Assembly: GCA_021397845.1 (NCBI GenBank)
Contig: CM038047.1
Span: 48,143,210 to 48,207,209 of the forward strand
Direction of reading: 5' to 3'
Length of the DNA stretch: 64,000 bases
Origin: Areca catechu
Lineage: Eukaryota > Streptophyta > Magnoliopsida > Arecales > Arecaceae
In this document: one piece after another, positions 57,715 to 64,000 of the stretch
Numbering within the stretch: the stretch's first letter is position 1
Layout: each line of letters opens with the position of its first letter
Notes under the pieces: generated by a model
Database searches by the model: none
Seen by the model: the letters and a program-made list of their open reading frames with translations, nothing else
What the model was told of the DNA's origin: nothing
Program-made: the position numbers and the translations under genes

Positions 57715-57840
57715 CAAGGTTTTAAAATCCATGGGATGGAGGTGTCCCAGTTTCTTCATAGAATATGATGTCCCATTGTCTCGTAGGAACGAAACAAGAT
57801 GGCTGAGATGCCTCCCATCCCGCCGGGACCTAAAACATTG
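57715..57840. mobile_element. MITE, short member of a two-copy family
   Basis: The ends are CAAGGTTTTAAAATCC and, inverted, CAATGTTTTAGGTCCC. A perfect 8-bp target duplication ATTTTAAA flanks it at 57707-57714 and 57841-57848. The interior GGGATGGAGGTGTCCCAG matches the longer copy at 62528-62756. Confidence 0.85.
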
Positions 57841-57848
57841 ATTTTAAA

Positions 57849-59220
57849 ATCATTGATGGCACATGGCCTTGTCTAGGAGCACAAAAGATCTGTCTAATAT
57901 GAAAGTCTTTCTTCTCATTGAAATTTTTCAAAATCTGGACATAGTCAATTCTTATCCTTTCTCATCGACATCAACATTTCATTTCGTTTCATCATGTCAT
58001 TTCAAGTTCAAAGAATGTAAGGAAGGCCATCAGATCTATTTATCCTATTGGATGAAAGAGTACAAGTCCCGTAAGTCCAATTTGAGAAGTTTAGTCAGAA
58101 TAGATAGCAACAATATTTTTGCATGGTGGACATGGATAAGCCATATTTGCTCATATTTCTCCCCTTTTCCTTTTGATACATTCCCTATGCTCAACTTTGC
58201 AGTAGCTGCTTTCTTTTTTATATAGAAAAAAATTCATTAGAAGTGATCCCAATCACATTTGAATGGTTAAGAAGAATTTACAAGGGCTATTCAAAATGAA
58301 ACTCAAATATCATTTCTTATTTTTTTTGGAAAGGCTATGGCATACAATGTGGCCACCTATCATCCTACTAACATTACTTGGCTAGTATCATCCTACAAAC
58401 TAGCGGTTTGACAATGGTACACCTACCAATACATATCATGATGGCCATTTCATAATAGAGACTGCACCAACAAAACAAAATTCCATAAGCATGTGAAGAA
58501 TGCTGAGATCAATTGCCATATCATTTATGATCTTAATCAAGTTAAGATGCTATTTTCCTCAAATTCCATTAACATGTGAAGCATATTGAGATATGTTGCC
58601 ATTTCATTTATGATTTTAATCAAGTCAAGATGCTATTTTTCTCATGTGAAGGGTACTGAAATCTATTGCCATTTCATTTCTTATTTTAATCAAGTTAAAA
58701 TGTTATTTTGCTCAAATTCCATCCACCATATGCTTTTTGGAATTACTTTGGAAGGGATCATGGTTGTATCCTTCATGCAATAGAAGGGTACACCTTCCTT
58801 CCTGGCAACCATTGGATCATCCACTGCTTGCTTTGAGATCTGTGCAGGTGGATGATCCAACAGTCACTGGGCACAAAAAAAGGCATATCCTTCTTTTGCA
58901 TAAAGGCTACAACCACATTTCCTAGTGAAGTCCTAGTCCAAAAAATGTTCAATTGTCCACAGTGGAGCTTGTGTAAGCTTCAAACCAAGTCTGGGAAGGG
59001 GTAGAAAAACATTGAGGGTATATAACCATCTTTATAAACAAGTTATGCTATGCAGTTTCCATATTCTTTTGTCATATGGCAACACACCGCATTCATCATA
59101 TCACTTTGGTACATGCATAAAGTAATAGCAAACTGGAAATTCAATTGGCATGTTCATGCAAAAAGAAAGAAAAATAGACAATAAAACTAGATAATTAGTT
59201 ATATGTAAACATCAACTTAC
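57849..59220 (-). other. ADH intron with a small triple repeat
   Basis: Apart from three diverged copies of an about 80-bp unit at 58487-58730 (CATTTCATTTATGATTTTAATCAAGT-like), nothing is recognised. The GTAAGTTG donor of exon 59221 ends this interval. Confidence 0.55.
58487..58730. repeat. Three ~80-bp tandem repeats
   Basis: Units start near 58487, 58571 and 58648. They share ATGTGAAG..T.CTGAGAT, then TTGCCATTTCATTT and AATCAAGT[T/C]AAGATGCTATTTT. The third lacks the first few bases. Confidence 0.8.
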
Positions 59221-59391
59221 CTGTCTGCGAACAAGTCGAGTTATATCAACCTCGCCTATAGCATTTGTTGGAGCGAGTCCTATCATAACAGCTTTCCCTC
59301 CATCTCGTACACTTTTAGTGCACTGCATAAATGTTAATGGTTTTCCCAATGCTTCTACCGCCACATCCACTCCCATTCCTCCAGTGATTTC
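59221..59391 (-). CDS. Zinc-type alcohol dehydrogenase (HER2-like), penultimate exon
   Basis: The exon is 171 bp, 57 codons in phase 0, between a CTTGATAG acceptor (AG at 59392-59393) and a GTAAGT donor (59219-59220). It reads EITGGMGVDVAVEALGKPLT, then FMQCTKSVRDGGKAVMIGL, then EVDITRLVRRQ. This is the second half of the NAD(P)-binding Rossmann fold: G-G-x-G-V-D-V-A-x-E-A is the strand-loop following the cofactor region and G-G-x-x-V-x-[IV]-G the next strand, both standard in the medium-chain dehydrogenase superfamily. The sequence is undamaged and joins without gap to both neighbouring exons. Confidence 0.9.
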
Positions 59392-62300
59392 CTATCAAGA
59401 ATTAGCATTAATAAAATTGCTAGCAAGCTCGTTTCCAATTATCTAAAGTCACTTGATGCAAATGGTGAGAAAAAAGCTCAACCATCATAAACTTTTAACA
59501 AATATTTTTTAACTGAAAAATGTTTTGATACCTGAGAACCCCGAAAGAAACATTTTTAAACTAATAAAGATAAAAATACAATTAAGTGGAGAATATTCCC
59601 CTCAACATTGATTTCAAACAATGCCAGAGAAATCCACATGTTCTTCATACTACAATGTGCACTCAACACAGCATGACAAGTTAAAGCTACTTAGATTGTG
59701 AAAACCATCTTGTGAATTGTCAATGGGATAACCATGTGCTCATTTATAATAGCATACGGAACAATAAAAGACTTTCATCATGAGTAGCAGAGTTAGAAAC
59801 ACAAGAATAGAACAAAGGGGAGGAGGGGGGATGTGGGGAATGGGCATCATGGAGCATTATAACGTCCACTCTTAAATCAGAAAATGATGGCAATGTCCCT
59901 ATAAATGATAGGCCTGTTATCTGTTAACCTACCCTATAAAATCCTAACAAGTTTCACTTCTCCAAGGTGGGACATCAAATTTTAAAGCTAACATGACAGT
60001 ACAGCAAAGAAACACCAAATACTCTGAAATGCCATTACTTTATATTGCACCAACCACAGTCAACAATAAAGGACCTATCTACTGGAATTAGAGAAAAGCA
60101 TGAATGAAAAACACAAAGGAAGAGAAGGTGCCTAGCTTCCATTATCAATCCCTCTGATTCAGACAATGTGATAAAATAACACCAAAAGGGTGGTTCTTTT
60201 ATCATTTTTACATCCTAAACGATGTACATAGGTTGTTTCTCACTCTTGTTTCAACAAATCTTGATAATGCAGCTGGTTCTCTTGAAGACCAAGCACCCTA
60301 CAGAGGTTCCTGGGTCAAGCATGAGAGTTTACAAATCAGCTACTTCATAGAAACTAAAACTGTTGCATCAAAAAGTTAACAGGCATTTAGCAAATTCAGA
60401 AAAGATGACCCCATTTCTAGTCTCTTCTGATTTGACATTTTATTGTTTCATCACTACAAAACCATTACAGAAGGAAATGCATTATTTTTCTGGGCTTTCA
60501 GGCTCACATCAAGTGACTTCCAAGTTCCTATTTTACATTTGAAGGATGCAGTGCCTAGTGAGAGGGGGATCCTGAATACAAATTTGAGTATAGAAACAGA
60601 AGAAACTAAAGAAGGCTGGTGAGAGTTGACTGATGATTATTTTCTGCATAAGAGGAACCAGCTACACATATGGATTAAATTCATAGCAGGGAAAAAAGGT
60701 TGTTCCAAACCAATGAGATTAGGCTTGTTATCTATGATGACATAAATTTTCAACTCATGCATATGTTGGGAAGCATATTTCCTGTGCTCCCATGCATCCC
60801 AATTCCCAAGCATTGAAAGGGAAATGTGCAGGTAACTTTACAGAAGCATGAGATGCCTACAGAAACGCTTGTTTCTTTATTTGCAAGTTTACCAGGAAAT
60901 CACTTCCTACTGTTTCTCACTTTTACAAGAACATCTGTTACACAAATTGCATGTGCTCTGCATGAGTTGTTACACTCTTTCACCTTGTGTGCTGCTTCCT
61001 GAATATGTTTTCTCCAATTGGCAACTACCTATCAATCTGAAAGACAAAGTACCCGGGTATTATGCATTTATGACAAAAGGTAAGACAAAAATATTGGATC
61101 AACGTCTGCTGGACCATGCCGAACCAGCCAGTTCCAGGTGTATTGAACAAGACCAGCCCATTACTGACACGGTTCAGTCCATCGATTCAAAATAGAGGGA
61201 GAGGGAAAAGAAGAGACAGGAAGACAGAGAGAGGGAGCAGAAGGGAGGGAGAGAGAGAGAGAGGTACAGGGAGCATGAGAGAGAAAGGGACAGGGTTGCC
61301 CCTGTTTCGAAACCGAAACAGGAGAATCCTAATCTTTTTTTTACCAATTTCAATTTGAAATCAGCAAAACATTGAAATTAGCAAATGATTTGCTGACTTC
61401 AATTAGCAAAAAAAAAAAAGGAACTTCCCAAAATGGATGACTCCAGCACCATAGGTCCGTACCATGCTAATTGCTGACCAACACAAGTCCTAGTACCAGT
61501 TCGGTGAACCTTGTATTGGATGACTCTTGCACCACCAACAGAATACATCCTTCTTCTGACAACCATCAAAGAAGGCAGAACACTTGTTCTAGATTTCAAG
61601 ATTTCAACCAAGAAAATCCACCGAGTCTCAAACTGTGCAAATAACTGCTTCCTCCTCATCTACAGTCCCATGTTTGATGAGAAAGAGAGAGAGAGAGAAC
61701 ACGCATCAGTTAAATTTCTACAGCTAGAGGAGCATTTGCAATATAAAATAAATTAGTATCATTAGATATTATATGTCTTATTATTAGATTGTCAATTGCA
61801 TGAATGGCTGAGGTCAAGCAGACAAACACATCAACTTATGATTGGATCGTGGGCAATGGTGATAAAAGTGGCAAGAAAAGACTTGAATCAGAATAGCACA
61901 CAACTAATAATCTGATCTAGTGCATTTACCATTAGGATCAAGCAGCAAGACTGAACTATACACATGGAACAAATGATACTATTAAGGACCGATATTAGGT
62001 AGACTGAGAAAGAAGCACATGAGTTGCGTAAGCTACTGAAGATCTGACCATGTGTACAAGTGTTTGACCAGACAGAACAAGAACATACACGCACAGCTTG
62101 TTCAAATGATTAATTCAAGCAGACAGAAAGCTGAAGTGAAGAGAGACATTATATGCAAATGAATTGCAGCAGCTGATGGTCTAATCAAGTGCACAGGCAA
62201 CAAAATTAAGTGAAGAAAGAATGGAAAGGATAATAGAACTATAGCATGAGTGGCAAAAGAGCTTTTCAAGTCCATTGATGGCTAGATCGAATAGAGAAAG

Positions 62301-62527
62301 AAGGCACTGAGTTTGAGAGTTTGTATGCGTTACTTGACTTCACTCAACTTATCTGGGTAGGTAAATTTGAAAAGAACCTCATATCTTGTGACTTGCATGT
62401 GTGGACCATGATCAATCATGGATGTGGCTCTCTCAGATGCTTGTGCTATATCAGAAAAGATAATCACAAGAATCAAAGAAAAAAGCAGTAAAACAATATG
62501 AGCCCATCTTTTAGAGAATGGAGATAT
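59392..62527 (-). other. ADH intron
   Basis: No exon or long repeat recognised. A purine-rich GAGAGGGAGAG tract lies at about 61190-61300. A GA microsatellite-like run occurs near 61680-61698. Confidence 0.55.
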
Positions 62528-62756
62528 CAAGGTTTTAAATCCCGTGGGATGGGGATGTCTCGATTTTTCTATGGAACGGGACGCATTGGCGTCCCATCCC
62601 GTCCCGTCCCGACACTCGGGACAAGGGATGTCCCAAGATGTCCCGATTGGGACGCTAGGACGCTGATAGGACGTCCTGTCCCAACACATGAGATAGTACC
62701 CCGTCCCGGAGTCCCGTGGGACGTCCCGGGACGTCCCGCTGGGACCTGAATCCTTG
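62528..62756. mobile_element. MITE, long member of the two-copy family
   Basis: Ends CAAGGTTTTAAATCCC ... GGGACCTGAATCCTTG are flanked by a perfect 8-bp target duplication GGAGATAT (62520-62527 and 62757-62764). The interior is dense in GTCCC/GGGAC words (CGTCCCATCCCGTCCCGTCC) that can pair with each other. It is non-coding and sits in the ADH intron. Confidence 0.88.
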
Positions 62757-62764
62757 GGAGATAT

Positions 62765-63252
62765 TATGAACAAAAATGTAGGTGTCTTCTTTCTGTAACT
62801 CTTATAATGGAGAATCAAAGCTCAAGGATGATAAACTACAGTTTGGCACTTCTACGATGCCATATAATATGCTACACTGTGAAAACCTGATGGAATAAAA
62901 ATCAACCCATCTATATGCAGTGTATAAAACTCAGAAAGTTGATTTGACTATCTTACTGTAATTTAATACAGATTTTTAACAAATCACTCCATCTAGCAAG
63001 CATCCCTAAGAGATAATTGATGAGTGGATTGGTGATAATTCAAAGCATTTATAATATCTAATGAATGCAGCTAACAAAAGCATGATTAATTCCTATTACC
63101 AATACAAATAAATCTAAACAAAGAACAAAAACAAACATATAACTTGCATTGTTTTCTCATTAAACTATGCATCCATAACATGTCAATTATGAGAAAAAGA
63201 ATCCATTCATATACAACCACGAAAGCTAAGAATGAAAGATTCAGAAATTTAC
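62765..63252 (-). other. ADH intron, left of exon 63253
   Basis: AT-rich, nothing recognised. The GTAAATTTC donor follows the exon directly at 63252-63251. Confidence 0.6.
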
Positions 63253-63394
63253 CTTGATCTTGTCAATAACATCTTCTTTCAAAGCATTTATTGTGTGAGT
63301 TGCTCCAAGAATTCTTGCACTTTGAAGTTTTTCATCTAGAACATCAACTGCAATAATCTCTGCAGCCCCAAATGCCTTTGCTATCTGCAAACAA
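63253..63394 (-). CDS. Zinc-type alcohol dehydrogenase (HER2-like), Rossmann-fold exon
   Basis: It reads (S)CLQIAKAFGAAEIIAVDVL and then DEKLQSARILGATHTINALK to DVIDKIK, ending at a GT donor (63252-63251). This is the part of the fold after G-x-G-x-x-G. The acidic residue in I-I-A-V-D is the one that usually binds the adenosine ribose of NAD, so NAD rather than NADP is expected. Two acceptors are possible: AG at 63385-63386 (132 bp), or AG at 63395-63396 (142 bp). The latter restores the family's S-S-C-L-Q-I-A and is preferred. Earlier exons, with the zinc-binding GroES-like domain, lie beyond 64000. Confidence 0.87.
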
Positions 63395-64000
63395 CTGGTG
63401 TACAAGATCAAATTAAAATGGTACAATACATGAATTCAAATTATCATAGTAAATAAATATAAAAACTTATTTGTACCTTAGTTGCCAGAAGCAGGAGCAA
63501 GTGCGGAAGTGGATTCAAGTGCAGGGGCAGGTGCGGGTGCAGGAAACAGTCTCTCAAAAAAATAAATAAATAAATACAACAAGGAAGTGGGAGCAGGGTT
63601 GAGTTTCTGAAGCTGGCATGCCACCCTAAGCAGAAGTTTCCAACTACTAAGATTTGTACTGCTTTATGAGATAAGGAATCTGACAATTTACAATTCATAT
63701 GCCAGGACTTCAATTAAAACCCACCAGAAGAAAAGGCATAGCCTCATAAAGACTTGAATAAACACATCATACCCAAGCTTTAATAGCCATATACTCAATA
63801 TCTAATATAAGATATTTTGACTCCCCTTTACTAGTCATTCTTATTATGGAATGCATACTTTAGCAATACAGGCCTCACAAAACCCTCCACAGAGGCATAA
63901 ATGTGTATGCAATGGCTACAGATGTTTCCTGATGTATCAACTAGTCAACCTTCTCCTTCATGAAGAATTGTTTAGTTTCAAAATTTATATGACACACTGG
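63395..64000 (-). other. ADH intron running off the window
   Basis: No further dehydrogenase exon was found. The expected AYGAM..GDSVAVIGxGGVGS segment is not encoded here. A short AGTGCGG/GGTGCGGG-type imperfect repeat lies at 63490-63545. Confidence 0.6.

Noticed and set aside
61190..61300. Purine-rich tract as a retroelement polypurine tract
   Set aside because: It is not beside any LTR start. It is a long GA-rich low-complexity stretch in an intron.
63444..63713. 89-codon minus-strand frame as an upstream ADH exon
   Set aside because: It lacks the expected cofactor-binding GxGxxG region and any similarity to the dehydrogenase.

Overview
The window reads as plant nuclear DNA, most likely from a monocot. 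There is no bacterial-style gene packing, the recognisable host exons are short and lie in multi-kilobase introns, and most of the sequence is nested transposable elements of plant lineages: Ty3/gypsy Tat and Athila, Ty1/copia, Mutator-like and hAT-type MITEs. A palm-like genome would fit, but nothing here proves the species. No rRNA, tRNA or CRISPR locus was recognised.

Host genes. The main host gene is on the minus strand and runs in from beyond the right edge. It is a medium-chain zinc-type alcohol dehydrogenase (GroES-like; HER2 / At5g63620-like). Its last three exons are at 63253-63394, 59221-59391 and 54476-54667, with matching phases and contiguous family sequence. A second plus-strand gene ends at 2853-2972; this is the last exon of a probable adenylate-kinase-type NMP kinase. 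The two 3' ends face each other. A segment holding both ends is present twice. Copy 1 is 2570-5440 + 21690-21850 + 34485-35040. Copy 2 is 47640-49384 + 53447-54735. Copy 1 therefore has a spare ADH last exon (34785-34969) and copy 2 has a broken kinase exon (47884-47955).

Elements in copy 1. A probable copia solo LTR (5449-6521 + 21533-21637) is split by a 15.0-kb Tat-lineage gypsy element on the minus strand (6522-21532). That element has 2.6-2.8 kb LTRs filled with a 183-bp higher-order minisatellite. It also has a degenerate gag-PR-RT-RH-aRNH-INT and a spliced antisense gene with a Transposase_28-type domain, whose intron carries a hAT-like MITE. Downstream is a 12.6-kb Mutator-like element (21851-34484) with a perfect 9-bp target duplication. 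It holds a decayed FAR1/FHY3-type transposase gene (+) and a decayed gene with a Ulp1 (C48) protease-like end (-), arranged tail to tail. Its introns and spacer are packed with arrays built on a GGATGTCGTA core. A second hAT-like MITE (34510-34784) sits in the last codons of the spare ADH exon.

Middle and right. From 35 to 47 kb there are copia-LTR-like sequences, a 5'-truncated Athila-like element (LTR 40661-42110, pol to about 46.1 kb) and the N-terminal remnant of another MULE gene. Copy 2 is interrupted by a 4.06-kb non-autonomous LTR element (49385-53446) with two hairpin-forming tandem arrays. The ADH introns contain a 1.25-kb foldback palindrome (54735-55985) and two members of one MITE family (57715-57840 and 62528-62756), both with perfect 8-bp target duplications.

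All element genes seen carry stops or frameshifts. Only the ADH exons and the left kinase exon look intact.
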